The position numbers and the translations under genes were made by a program. Positions 43,106 to 55,213 of a stretch of DNA of 64,000 nucleotides are shown here, in pieces. Numbering within the stretch: the stretch's first letter is position 1; every line of letters starts with the position of its first letter. Source of the stretch: Pseudoips prasinana (lineage: Eukaryota; Arthropoda; Insecta; Lepidoptera; Nolidae); NCBI GenBank assembly GCA_951640165.1, contig OX621254.1, forward strand, positions 24,030,001 through 24,094,000. Direction: 5' to 3'. The notes beneath the pieces are model-generated. The model worked only from the letters and a program-made list of their open reading frames with translations. It was not told the origin of the DNA and did no database searches.

Positions 43106-44320
43106 GTTTTAAAATATAGTCTAAAATTTAACTCAAAATTGCAGCAATGAGAGCCAAAAAATCTAACTATCACACTCAAATATTATTTAAACTACGATCA
43201 TAAAACCATGTGTGAGCTGGAGAAACGTGTCCTTGGCTAACACCGTCTGTATCTTCGTAATTATTTATCCTACGATTATGTACTATACCTCAAAATTCTC
43301 AGCAAAATTGCAGGCTCCAAATTTTTCAAAACCTTAGCTCAAATAGTTTTTGAGTATGTGTAAGCTGGGGACACGTTACACGGGTTTACACATGGTGAAT
43401 TACTTTAACTATATAAGTTGCAGTTTTCTTTTAAAGATCAAATAACATGTTATAATTGGAGGACACACGAGGCATAATTTCAAATGTCTAGGCCTTTTAC
43501 TTTCAAAATTATAAGCCAAATACAGTATTCCCGCCAAAATTTTGAAAATATTCGGTCGGGAGCGGTCAATCGCGACGTTGCCGTTCCGTGCTTCATACTA
43601 TTGCTATCATTGAGTTAAATAACATTGCTATCGAGTCTGAACTTTAGCACTAACATTATAAGAGTTATTTTAATTCGGTCTCGATCATTCTAGCTTTTGT
43701 ACTGTCATAAGGAAAATATTCTTAGACTAGGAGCTGCTGTCTCTTAACATTGAAACATTTTTTTGATTTTGACTTGTATGTGCAATTATCAATTAACTAA
43801 ATGTATTTATCGAAAGTATGTGTCCCTATACAAAGTATAGTTCCACCATAACTTAACAACTCAATAATAAATTATCTACCTAAAGTTATGCTATAGCGTG
43901 TCAAAGTAAATAAGATACCAATATGTTTGGGTGCACTTCTTACAGAGCGTGCGCGCACGGCTATAACAGTAATTTCTTAGGGGTGGTATTTAAACGCAAA
44001 TTAAATAAAATACTTTTTTTATGAAATAATAATCCAAATTTCCATCAAAATTACTGATTGCACAGCAGAATACTCAACTCAAAGTATTAGAAAACACACT
44101 ACAATTTATGTTCGTAACGTACGGCTGTTTAACTTAATGCAAAGCAATTTTATTAATGCACTGCTTATAATGACTAATGCACATTATACCTGGTAACTTT
44201 TTTTTTTGTAATATAGCTCCTATTTATATATTACTTACAGCAGTTTTTCTAAATGAAACAACAATTTATTGGTCATAATCATCTTATTATTTATTAAGTA
44301 CAACATAATGAGATCAGCAA
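43106..44320. other. no gene recognised
   Basis: AT-rich, with the two echoes of repeat X near 43210 and 43358. Nothing else identified. Confidence 0.4.
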
Positions 44321-44429
44321 GAAATGATAAAATTGGCAGCATGCAAGCAGGAATGCAGCAAGCAAGCAGGCATGCAACATGGAAGCAGGCATGCAACATG
44401 CAGCAAGCATTGTTTCTGTCACGTCGCAG

Positions 44430-44575
44430 ATGGTTTTAACGCTCACCACCGCAGCTTCGGCTTGCTGGCCGGCTTCGCCAGCCTCAGCCGCGGCGGCGGG
44501 CCTTCAAACCACCTGCTCCTCAGCTCGCGGGTCGCCCCAACCCTCCGCGCCCACGCGGGCTTAGATTACACTCTA
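44430..44575. other. isolated GC-rich island
   Basis: About 145 bp rich in GCC/GGC in very AT-rich surroundings, preceded (44335-44405) by imperfect repeats of GCATGCAACATG and GCAAGCAGG. Two plus frames are open through it (44324-44668 and 44379-44564), but neither shows a domain I recognise. Could be an exon relic or a GC-rich transposon piece. Confidence 0.4.
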
Positions 44576-44668
44576 GGGTATGGCAGACAAGACTACGTGA
44601 AGTTGGTTTTGCAGCGATTCGTTTCTGTCACAAAATTTTGTAAAATTTTAGTTTATTCGAAGTATTGA

Positions 44669-45904
44669 AATTCGGAATATCGTTTTTCGGACCGGGAACC
44701 CTTCGAGCATTTGGCTCTTAGAATGTATGACAATCGGAAAACTAACAAATCGCATTCACGACTTCCGGTAAGATAAATTTCGTGATATTTAATAATAGAC
44801 ATTACAATTCTTAGGTTTTATGAAATCCGGACTTTTGAAAATCGGAACATCAACATTCGGAATAAAATATTTCGGAGTATTTGGGTGTTCCCACGCAAGA
44901 GTCCATTCTTTCAGTTCAATCGGGGGTAGAGTCGAAAAAGTCTCTGGTTTATGGTTTTCCGACCATTCCTTAACCATGTTTGTTGCGTATGACATATGTA
45001 AGCCCATTTTCAGTTAATTTGCTGTGCTTTTAGAAATAATGCAATGAAAAAAGGAATTGTTGCTACAAAATTTGCCTTGCATGTCTTCTTCAAAATTAAG
45101 ACAAATATGATGAGCAAGTTTTGTGGTGCCTATTAGTATACATGCTACTCGGATAGATATTTTGCTTTGACAATGAGTATCTTCGACATGCGCACTAGTT
45201 AATTTGCTGTGCAGTTAGCATTTTTGATAAACATTTAGAATTTTTGTACTTAAATAAATTTATTTGTATCGCATTATGAGGATAAAAGTAATGTCATGCT
45301 AATGTATATTTTATTTTTTCTGCCGTACTAGTTTTGTTAAACATTCAGTTTATTTGTAGTAAAGTAATTTATTTGATTTAAAAAAACATATAAATGATGA
45401 TAATATATTGATATGTGATTATTTATTTGATGTGCAATTAATAATATCCCATTTCTTAGTGCCCTAATAAAGTGTTTGATTTTTTGTTCGAGTATCATCG
45501 GCTGGCAACTGGTTCTCGCCTGCATCGATGACACGCGTGTTTACTTAGTATATTGGTCAAATCATTATATTGTGTTATGTTGTACTGCATAAATTAGTGT
45601 TACAGTCCACTAGTATTTTATTTTACAGTTTTGTTTATTACAATCGACGTCGCACTGGAAAGTAGGACTACTTATTCATTATTGTTTTGATATTTCCAAA
45701 GCTGCAGGCAAGGTTGCCGCTCACTTGATGAAAAATAATAACCACTACGCCACCCAAAGACAAGTTCATGTCTTTGACACCGACAAGAGCTCTAAGTGGT
45801 TAACATATACAATTTATCATTTTTACTATTAGACTAAGGCTTGCAAGTTGACGCACAAAATTAAGTCAATTATCTAGAACACAATCCAGCAGTTTCAAAT
45901 TTTA
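44669..45904. other. no gene recognised
   Basis: AT-rich. Several copies of CGGAA / TTCGGA (44670-44890) and three TTAATTTGCTGTGC-like motifs (45015, 45200) are visible; no known family. Confidence 0.4.
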
Positions 45905-46112
45905 TGTGTGTGTCCCCAGCTTCCTCATTGATATAATCGAAATTCTTAGTATGCCATATTTAAAAGCATAACTGAAGCAATTCAAGGTTTCATTTATAAA
46001 ATCGGAGCAATTACAACTTCGTTACTATGATTCGTTGAATGTGTGTAAGCTGGACAAACGGGTCTCCAACTGACACATGTCGTTGCAGCAAAACTAGTGA
46101 TGTTAATCTAAC
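45905..46112 (+). repeat. unclassified repeat X, copy 2
   Basis: See 42897-43105; same start TGTGTGTCCCCAGCTTCCTC and same end CAAAACTAGTGATGT. Same orientation, 3 kb apart. Confidence 0.75.
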
Positions 46113-46499
46113 CATCACTGTGGTTACTCGCTTAAAATGAGTCGCATACTTGGAGTGGCACCTTCACTCTGCATAAGTCCGCAGCCAGAAACAACACTAT
46201 CTCGTTACCGATGGTAATCAATGATTGCCAGAGCTCATTGGAGGAAAGAGAAATGGCTATGCTGGTAAATAAAATAACATTAAATCTTATCAACGAGCTA
46301 ACGGTACACAAATCAAAGCCATCACACTACATCGGGTACGCCTACGCATATTATTACAGCAATGTTACTTATTTGTGACATTGCTATTAGTCTGGAGGAG
46401 TGCATCGAGCAAGTTAAGCATTTACCGACCACGCCACAAGCCCGTCAAATAGAACTGTAAAATCCTGTAAGATTTAAGGTAAATTAAAAATAATAATAA

Positions 46500-46633
46500 C
46501 GCACATAACAAAAGACTTCTCACTTCTGTCTGACTTACGGAAAAGAGTCGTGGTCGCACACTATAGGCCTTATAAGACGGCTCAAGGTCACCCAAAGAGC
46601 AATGGAGAAGGTTATGTTCAGAGTGTCCCTGCG
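46500..46633 (+). mobile_element. LINE-A fragment
   Basis: Matches 14290-14400 (LINE-A): CTTACGGAAAAGAGTCGTGG, AAGGCTCAAGGTCACCC-like, then is cut by a Helitron within the TCCCTGCGAGATCG region. The tail continues at 47128. Confidence 0.75.
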
Positions 46634-46960
46634 ATATATACATTATAATAAAATCGTAGGAAAGTCAAAACTGTACATGGAATATTTTTTTAAAAGGATA
46701 CTTGGGGCGTGATCTACAATCGATATAGAAGCCAAAAATATAGTTTTTAGAATTTTTGTCTGTGTGTCTGTTTGTCTGTATGTATGTCCGGGCTGAACTA
46801 GTACTTTTGGTACTGAATGGATTTACTTCAAATTTTGCATAAATATTACTATGAGGCCGGGTCAACATATAGGCTACATATTACCACGCTATCACCTACG
46901 GGGGGTTAGCTATGATGATTTATAAAATTTAACGCGGGTAAAACCGCGGGGCACAGCTAG
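46634..46960 (+). mobile_element. non-autonomous Helitron in LINE-A
   Basis: 5' side ATACATTATAATAAAATCGT (TC tip mutated), 3' end ACGCGGGTAAAACCGCGG then CACAGCTAG|T. Same family as 62802-63101 and 11918-12230. Confidence 0.75.
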
Positions 46961-47127
46961 TACTCAATAATATCTTCAGTACACAATGTTTAGTAAATAA
47001 TTTTGTGAATTAATATTAATACCTGATTTTAAATATTATATTTGCTGTGCCCTACCGGGGTCCATGTTTGGTTCTGTATACTCACTAAAAGACCTTTGTA
47101 AAAACACCCATGATTGCAAGAACAAAT

Positions 47128-47262
47128 GTAGATGGACCGATGCACGTGCGGGTCGCTGGAAACCGCTGGATGCGGATAGCGCAAGACCGGCTATTGTGGA
47201 GATCTTTGGGGGAGGCCTTTGTCTAGTGGACGTCTTTCGGCTGATGTGATGATGATGATAAT
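47128..47262 (+). mobile_element. LINE-A 3' end fragment
   Basis: GATGGACCGATGCACGTGCG, GCTGGATGCGGATAGCGCAA, GGGGGAGGCCTTTGTC, TTTCGGCTGATGTGATGATG. Separated from 46500-46633 by the Helitron and about 165 bp of another repeat (46961-47127, with GGGGTCCATGTTTGG). Confidence 0.75.
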
Positions 47263-47439
47263 GCCCTAAACGCGTGTTGTTGTATACAGAAAACTATTAT
47301 TAGCATTAATATTATAATGTGTTAACAAACATCCCCTATTGCTGCTGATACACTACGAAATACTAAATACAAGCGACATCTGTGGCACGTTTGTGGTACT
47401 TAACAGAATCACTGTAAGTACAAATATAGTGATTATACG

Positions 47440-47610
47440 GGAAAGTTCTAGTAAGTTGAAGTATTGCCAACTGGAGATATATTCCCGATTTTTGAGGAGA
47501 TCAGATGCCTGCTTAGGAAAATGATAAGACTAGGTATTTGCGATTGAAATTATGCTAATCCGACCTAGAATACAACAACATACCTGTAGTATCCATGCAA
47601 GGTTCATTTT
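47440..47610. repeat. diverged counterpart of 15020-15190
   Basis: Shares ATTCCCGATTT, GAGGAGATCAGA and ACTAGGT in order with both young units. It suggests that the older duplication that gave the third BTB gene began near here. Confidence 0.6.
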
Positions 47611-47754
47611 TTTGTTACTTTATATTATAGGAACAAAAAAAAGTTCCACAATTAAATTATAAATATCTGGGGACAACAAACAAGCAAGCTTATCCCAAAG
47701 TAGGCAGAGCCTGTACATACATGTAAACATAACAAATAATTATGCTACTCACTG

Positions 47755-47965
47755 CTTTACTGTGTGGTGACGGGATAGAATTTCATAACCCGATCTCATC
47801 GCGTGGAGGGCTTAGAAATTGACCGACGGAATATCTACCAGAGAACGGGCAGCAGCGTATTTTGTGAACTACGACCATTAAACTGCGATCGCCAACCCGC
47901 CTGCCAAGCGTGGCGAGTATGGCACATCGTCCCATTCTTTGGGGAGGCTTTTGCCTGACGATGAT
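47755..47965 (+). mobile_element. SINE-C
   Basis: Contains TGTGTGGTGACGGGATAGAA, ATCTACCAGAGAACGGGCAG, GCGATCGCCAACCCGCCTGC, then GGGGAGGCTTTTGCC and an ATG tail. Confidence 0.7.
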
Positions 47966-47979
47966 GCTGACTCACACAA

Positions 47980-48839
47980 AGATTTGTCCAGGGTGGGGAT
48001 CGAAGCCACGATGTGGTTTAGCAGTCAGGGTGACTTAACTAGACCAAGAATCACTTACCACTAGCCCAGTCACCAATGAGAATATTCGTGTTACGAGTAT
48101 TTTAATACAGCCATGAGAGTAAGAAAGAATACCACCCACCTGTTTTCAACAAGTGGTTACCGTCATAGGCTACGTTAACCACTTTCCTTAATCAGCTGAC
48201 TAAGGAAAGTGTTTACAATAGCAGTGTGCTTACAACACACATGACACTACTGACCCATTCGGATGAGCTCTAGTGACCTTCCGCCCAAGACCAATAATAA
48301 TAACATATTAATTTAATATGATTACCTGCAATCAATGATATTTCCTACTGTATGGATTTAAAAAAAAACGCTTGTACTGAACATCTAATCCTTGTGTCGT
48401 GGGGTCTGAAATGTATTCTAAAAGGAGAAGATTTTGTTTTAAAGAAGAAGTGTTGTCTTACATACATATACATATCAGTATACACACATACATCCACAGA
48501 ATTTTGGGATGTTTTATGTTTCATGAGATACTTAAAACTTATTGAAGAATTTTCTGTAATACTAAATAGAAGAATGATACGTTATTTTAAGGTCTTTCAT
48601 AAAAATGAAAAAAGCGTATCATAAGCGTGTTATACTGTCATAAATAAAAATGTTATTTTTTTAATCGCTGCCAAAAATTAGTACGATAGCAATAATTAAT
48701 TTCTGCAAAAACTATTAATTTTACTTAAAATTGGACTAAAACCTTTTCAAAATAAAATATTAATAATCAGTTTTGCCACCTCTAACATTAGTTATATGTC
48801 AACATCGATTGCTCATACTTAAAATTTAATTGTCAAGGT
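47980..48839. other. SINE debris and unassigned DNA
   Basis: A tRNA-like head in reverse near 47993-48070 (GGGGATCGAAGCCACGATG) and a SINE-B end near 48364-48410. No gene; the 90-residue frame at 48352-48624 starts in the SINE and shows no domain. Confidence 0.45.
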
Positions 48840-49440
48840 CTTGCTAGATATCCTCAAAATGACTTCCTTTATGGAGGTGATACTTTTGGCATATGTTCGT
48901 AAATCTATTTCTCCGTCGTCAAATTTCGCCGGAAATCTCTCAAAGCTGTTCGTTGTAGCATGTTCCAGGCCTGCTCGACGATATTTAAATGGCGAATGTG
49001 TAGTTCAAAACTTGAATAACTCGGATAAAAATAATTCGGAGTGCGACCGACACTAACCACGGCGTATCGGAAAGAGCATTATTGTGCATGAGTAGAAATT
49101 CCTGGCCCACTTGGATTCTGTGTGGGACTACAACAGGCCATACTACCTAGGCGACCTATCTACCTGAGTTGGGTTCGTCGGCCAAGATGAATTCCTGCCC
49201 ACTCCATGATGACAATCTTTGGTTTGACTGGATTTCCTGAGGCTGCCGTAGACTGCCCACTCTTCCTGGAGTTCTTCAGACGAGTGTTCTTTCTGAATCT
49301 AGATGAAAGTTACTCATCGGTGAATATTCAAGCATTGGTTTTTACGCCTTTGTACCTAATAGCTGCATCGCCACGATATTGGGTAGTCTTCTGGCAGTTA
49401 TTTAGAGAAATCGATCCTGTACCTGCGTGGTAACACGATA
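48840..49440 (-). pseudogene. Tc1/mariner-type transposase pseudogene
   Basis: Minus strand, across frames: HTGRYRVTTQVQDRFL, then TARRLPNIVAMQLLG (HTH region); QEFILADEPNS (first catalytic Asp region); FLLMHNNALSDTPWLVSVAL, matching the usual QDNA-x-H-TA block with Asp changed to Asn; and SRPGTCYNEQL-type remains of the end. Many stops. Dead element lying where the counterpart of the BTB-unit spacer should be. Confidence 0.65.
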
Positions 49441-49911
49441 TCTACCCGTGTGACATTCGCCGCATTTCCCATTCACTGCAATAACGTGAACACAAACTTG
49501 ATATTATGTTTTGACCGGTGTATTGGTCTTTAGCAACGACGCGACGCGACGTTGCATCCTAAGCTCACACGGCAAATATTATTAATAAAGAAAAATCATT
49601 TCATTTCGTTCATTTAATTTATTTGATTCATTTCATTCATTCTATTCGTACACATCCTAAGACCACACGTTCCATCCGCTTCCATTTCATTCAGCAACTG
49701 TACGAAGGCTATCGGAAGTCATTCGTTTCCACAAGAAATGATTTTGAAGGCAATTTGGTCCAGTAATTAAATAGCTTAAAATGGCAGATACTTGTTTGAC
49801 TCTCATTATAAAAAAATACCTTTAAAGACTATTCAGGTGAGTGGATATTGAAAATGAATGAGTAAAGTAACGAAATAGTTCAAAATCGCGGCTTTTTGTA
49901 GAAAATCACAA

Positions 49912-51480
49912 TTATATATGTAAATATTGCGTTAAAAAACATGAGATGAAAGTTGTGTATAATATATTATTGGAGACAGAAATTGTGGCGTCTTATTATA
50001 TTTAAATTTATATCAGAATAAAGGTCTGCTAAATCCTGTCAGAATAAATTCTTTGTCAGAAGGTACGTACCTACCGGAATAATATAAGCACCGTGTACAC
50101 AATGCTTCAAAATTATCATAACATTCCACATGAAACGGCTATTTTACGTCAGGAATGTCATATTCATTTTATTTACTTTCAAAAACTTTATGTTAATTTT
50201 ATTTATATTCTTTAAAACGAACTGATTCAGATTCTAAATTGTGTTATTTTCGATACATTTTACAGTAGTTTGTTTAAAGAATTTTATAATCAGTTTGTTA
50301 GCAGGGGTTCTAAAATATTTACTGGCAACCCTGGCTTTTTCTTGTTTACGGTGAGTAGACTCTTATCAATTTTATGACAATGCCCCTTATCCCGCCCACT
50401 GTGGTACTATGCGCACCACAAACTGAAAGAACTGAGTACGTAACGTAGAAGATAATACGTGTAGTGTTTATTTATTCACTTTGAAATAATTAAATTAGTC
50501 AATAGATATAAAAGTGTCTTTAAATTACGTGTAAAGAGGCCTAGCTTGTTAAATAATGGAATTAAAAGAGGAAATTGTACAGGAAAATTTCTTCAGGGCG
50601 GATTTTAATATTGACTTTAGAGGAAAGCATATTGCAGAGTTAAGAAGTGCCGATTACTGCTTTAAACGTGACGCAGTCTCACTTCAGTTCCAAGCGAAGA
50701 TGGAGGTACACACCAATAATGCAAAAAAATCCTCATTCTACGTAAAGTTCTCTAGGCGGCGCTTAGTTGACGGGCCTAGCTATACTATCAAATTAACTAT
50801 TACCGGAGGCGTAATATGCAATAGTTATCAAATCTCACATTCAATGGCACCTGCAAACCACTGGCAACTCTTTTACACTTTTCATGATATGATCCATTTG
50901 AGATTCACGGTGACTGGGGATGTAACAGAGTCAGAGTTGCCTGAGGCGTTGTCGGTGAATAATGCGGCGGCGGCGAAGAATAATGTGGTGGCGGCGAGTC
51001 TACCTCCAGGTCCCATTACGTTCGCGGAGCTGCACGATGACGATGAGCTGACGGATTTCGAGCTGCACGGCGCCAATGGGGGTGTCTACGTGCACCGCGT
51101 TGCGCTCGCCGCCGCCAGTCCCGTGCTGCGCAGCATGCTGGCTGGAGACTGGCGCGAAGCTGCGCAAGGCTACGTCGACCTGCCCGACGTCTCGCTGGTC
51201 ACCCTGCAGCACTTCAAGGACTATATCTATAAGAACCTGATCCCTGCCTCTGGTGCTGAGCACTTGCTACTACTGGCGTCACGCTACATGATGACCGACC
51301 TGGAACAGCAGTGTGTGCATCGCCTGCTGAATTCTGTCTCCGGCGCGAACGCGGTCGATCTTATCGAGTTTGCGACTAAGCATAAGATGACGGATCTGTT
51401 AATAGATTTGCTCGAGCGGGTCGAGATTGGCAAGCTCAAGGTGCAAGCAATTCGCAATAATAACAAATCCAAATGATTAA
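49912..51480 (+). repeat. older duplication unit 3 (BTB copy 3 and its upstream region)
   Basis: Aligns with 17048-18615 and 32803-34370: TAAATATTGCGTTA, TTATTATATTTAAATTTA, ATTCTAAATTGTGT, AGCAGGGGTTCTAAAAT, CTGGCAACCC, GCCCACTGTGGTA and TTCACTTTGAAAT occur in the same order. Divergence is much greater than between units 1 and 2, and similarity stops at the stop codon. Confidence 0.85.
50556..51476 (+). CDS. BTB/POZ domain protein, copy 3 (diverged paralogue)
   Basis: 306 residues, single exon. The BTB half (ELTDFELHGANGGVYVHRVA, LRSMLAGDWREAAQGYVDL, LLLLASRYMMTDLEQQCVHR, FATKHKMTDLLIDLLERVEI) differs from copy 1 at about 13 of 141 residues, whereas the N-terminal half has changed at more than half of positions, while keeping MELK-EIVQE, FRADF-IDF, RSADY and SLQF. 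The last 228 nt of the coding region differ from copy 1 at only five bases, several silent, then homology ends at the stop (TGA here, TAA in copies 1 and 2). Intact frame. Domain reading and possible Cul3-adaptor role as for copy 1; a different N-terminus would imply different partners. Confidence 0.85.
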   Translation: MELKEEIVQENFFRADFNIDFRGKHIAELRSADYCFKRDAVSLQFQAKMEVHTNNAKKSSFYVKFSRRRLVDGPSYTIKLTITGGVICNSYQISHSMAPANHWQLFYTFHDMIHLRFTVTGDVTESELPEALSVNNAAAAKNNVVAASLPPGPITFAELHDDDELTDFELHGANGGVYVHRVALAAASPVLRSMLAGDWREAAQGYVDLPDVSLVTLQHFKDYIYKNLIPASGAEHLLLLASRYMMTDLEQQCVHRLLNSVSGANAVDLIEFATKHKMTDLLIDLLERVEIGKLKVQAIRNNNKSK

Positions 51481-52422
<942 letters not shown>

Positions 52423-52934
52423 TTACTGATAAAGATTGTATTATTTTTTATATTTGTTACAAGCTTTCTCTTTTGTTGGTAAGCCGTTTTTAATTATTTA
52501 TTTTTTATTCTGTACCCGGCTGAATGCAAATGTTAAAAAAGTTGTTATTAAGAAAAATTGCAGTATAGATGATTTTATTTTTTATTTTATGTGGCAGCTT
52601 ATACGGCTATATACAATTGGTTATATAAATGCCAATAACAAATTCCACATGGGGTATAATTACTTTTTGTACAGAAATTAGGTACTTATTCGTAATAAAA
52701 TTAATACCAAATGTATTTTTATTAATCTACTGTATTTTCCTACGTTTAAAAAAAACGTGAAATAATACAAATACGGGGGGTGTATTTTATTTGTACTACC
52801 TATTTCCTATATTTTCTTGTTCCTTTGAAATGTTCGAGTGAAAATTGCCATTAAATAGCCTGTTTTGTTATTTACGCGTTTTCAATTTGTACTTGACGGA
52901 GTCGGTTCGGTATAACCTGCGCACGCGGTTGTAC
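52423..52934. other. no gene recognised
   Basis: AT-rich; an 81-residue frame at 52436-52681 is phenylalanine/tyrosine-rich low-complexity translation without a domain. Confidence 0.4.
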
Positions 52935-53045
52935 CTACTCTACAATAGAGTTCTCTAGTGCCTTGATTTGACTTGTATCTAAATTGATAAGATATAGTTT
53001 GGTTTTCGCTCTAAAGAGTCCAACGTAAGCCTGCCCTTTAATAAA
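52935..53045 (-). pseudogene. Helitron-type helicase C-terminal scrap
   Basis: Encodes KGQAYVGLFRAKTKLYLINL then DTSQIKALENSIVE, resembling the AYVALSR...LYLINLDPS-x-I end of Pif1-type helicases of Helitrons. The arginine remains but ALS has become GLF. Confidence 0.6.
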
Positions 53046-53051
53046 TATAGA

Positions 53052-53255
53052 TTTGCCAAGCTGAAGGGGCAGTGGGCAGGGCACATAGCGCGTAGAGCTG
53101 ACGGCTGCTGGGGCAGAAAGGTTCTCAAGTGGCAACCACGAATCACAGAAGACGCAGCGTGAGCAGGCCCCTACAAGATGGACCGATGGTCTTGTGAGGG
53201 TCGCTGGAAGTCGCTGGATGCGGTTAACGCAAGACCGGCAATTTTGGAAGAGATC
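53052..53255 (+). mobile_element. LINE-A fragment
   Basis: Matches 14460-14660: CCAAGCTGAAGGGGCAGTGG, GGGCACATAGCGCGTAGAGC, GGATGCGGTTAACGCAAGAC. Truncated on both sides. Confidence 0.75.
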
Positions 53256-53524
53256 AAATTTGCCAATTTCTGATTTATACCTTTGTATTTACCGAACTAC
53301 CTATCTGGATGCCAAATTTCTAGTTCATTTGTAACTGGTTTAGAGTTTTGAAGTCAGTCCTTGATTAAAATGACAACTTTTTGATGTTAATACCTATCTA
53401 AATAACCATTTGTGGTGTATATAAATTTGGAGTAGGTACATAAAAGAATGTAAACACTCCGAGCTTTACCTATCCACGTCCAAAATCCCGAACCATTTCA
53501 GCTCTAACTGCAAAACCGTTTCGA

Positions 53525-54776
53525 ATGCCTAGCAGACTGCGAGGAAGTGGACTCATACTATGGCAGGCTCTTAGAAACTGTCCATAAGCCTCCCGAACAA
53601 GCCGGTTTTCGAAAAGGCTTTAGCACCATAGACCACATACATACGCTGAGGCAAGTTCTACAGAAGACCGAAGAGTTTAATAAGCCACCGTGCTTAGCGT
53701 TTGTGGACTATGAGAAAGCCTTTGATTCTATCGAAACCTGGACCGTGCTGAGGTCTCTCCAAAGGTGCTAAATCGACTACCAGTATATCGAGATGCTAAA
53801 GTGTTTGTATGAAAACGCCACTATGTCAGTGCGACTCCCAAACCAGAACTCGAAACCTATCCACTTGCAGTGAGGCGTGAGACAGAGAGATGTTATATCT
53901 CCGAATCTGTCCACCGCTGCATTGGAAGATGTCTTCAAGCATCTGGACTGGAAAGGCTTTGGCATCAATGTCAATGGCAACTGCATCACTCACCTTCGAT
54001 TTGCCGATGATATAGTAGTCATGGCTGAGACCATGGAAGAACTCGGTACAATGCTCGATGACCTCAGCAGAGTTTCTCAACAAGTAGCTATAGGTCTGAA
54101 AATGAACATGTATAAGACGAAAATGATGTTTAACGTCCACGTTCCACCCACACAATTGGGGGTCGGAGACTCTGCACTCGAAGTTGTAGAGAACTATATT
54201 AACCTAGGACAGACCATCCAACTAGGTAGGTCCAACTTCGAGAAGGAGGTCAATCTGAGAAGACAACTTGGCGGGCCAACTTGGAAGCTACGTAACACCT
54301 TCTCGTCCAAAATACCGCAGTGTCTCAAGTCGAAAGTCTTCAACCAGTGTGTATTGCCGGTGATGACTTACGGAACAGAGACGTGGTCGCTCACTATGGG
54401 CCTTATTAGAAGGCTCAAGGTCACCCAAAGAGCAATGGAGAAGGTTGTTCTCGGAGTTTCCCTGCGAGATCGAATCAGAAATGTTGAAATCCGCAGGCGA
54501 ACCAATGTCACAGACATAGCCCGAAGAATTGCAAAACTGAAGTAGCAGTGGACGGTGCACATAGCTCGTAGAACCAATGGCCGTTGGAGCAGATAGGTTC
54601 TCGAGTGGCGACCACGACCGGAAGACGAAGGCGGGGGCAGGCCCCTTACAAGATAGACAGATGATCTTGTGCGGGTCACTGGAAACTGCTGGATGCGAAT
54701 AGCGCAAGGACCGGCAATTGTTGAGATCTTTGGGGGAGACCTTTGTCCAGCAGTGGACGTCTTCGGCTGATATGAT
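53525..54776 (+). pseudogene. RTE-like LINE-A, longest copy, with RT motifs A and C
   Basis: Encodes EQAGFRKGFSTIDHIHTLRQ, then PPCLAFVDYEKAFDSIETWT (motif A, Asp in VDYEKAFD), then after a stop near 53769 and a frame change the THLRFADDIVVMAETMEEL motif C, VVENYINLGQTIQLG, VMTYGTETWSLTMGLIRRL and the 3' tail GACGTCTTCGGCTGATATGA. Several stops and a frameshift at 53870 make it inactive. 5' part with endonuclease is missing. Confidence 0.85.
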
Positions 54777-55030
54777 GGAATAGTATGTATATTGCAAGTC
54801 TCAATTATGAGTCAAATTTAAAATGTTTTTGTGAAATAGTTTCAAAGTTAGGGTGAAAATGGCTCCAAATGGTTTGTGTAATATTTTATTACCCACGGAC
54901 CTTCGTTCGCCTGTTCTATTAGCTTGAACTTGTCTTGAAACGCTACCGCGAGTCTATATTGAACGATTATCATTATTCAGTGTATAAACTATGTAGGTAT
55001 ACATTCTCAGTATAATAAAGTGATTACTGT

Positions 55031-55208
55031 GCCTCTAGCACGAGTTCCTGCAGTTTACTTACTCGATCACACGTACAGTTTTTCCCATACATTGAGCACC
55101 AGCGCCTCTCGCGGAAACTATTAAGAACTAAAAATCTGGTGCTCAATGTATGGGACGAAACTGTACGTGTGGTCGATTAAGTAAACTGCAGGAACTCGTG
55201 CTAGAGGC
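55031..55208. mobile_element. foldback MITE, copy 2
   Basis: 178 bp, same as 7149-7324. Perfect 5-bp target duplication ACTGT at 55026-55030 and 55209-55213. Confidence 0.9.
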
Positions 55209-55213
55209 ACTGT

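Noticed and set aside
44789..45007. 72-residue minus frame with a protein-like composition
   Set aside because: No homologue recognised, no splice context; left unannotated.
48352..48624. 90-residue frame
   Set aside because: Begins in SINE-B debris, no domain, AT-driven composition.
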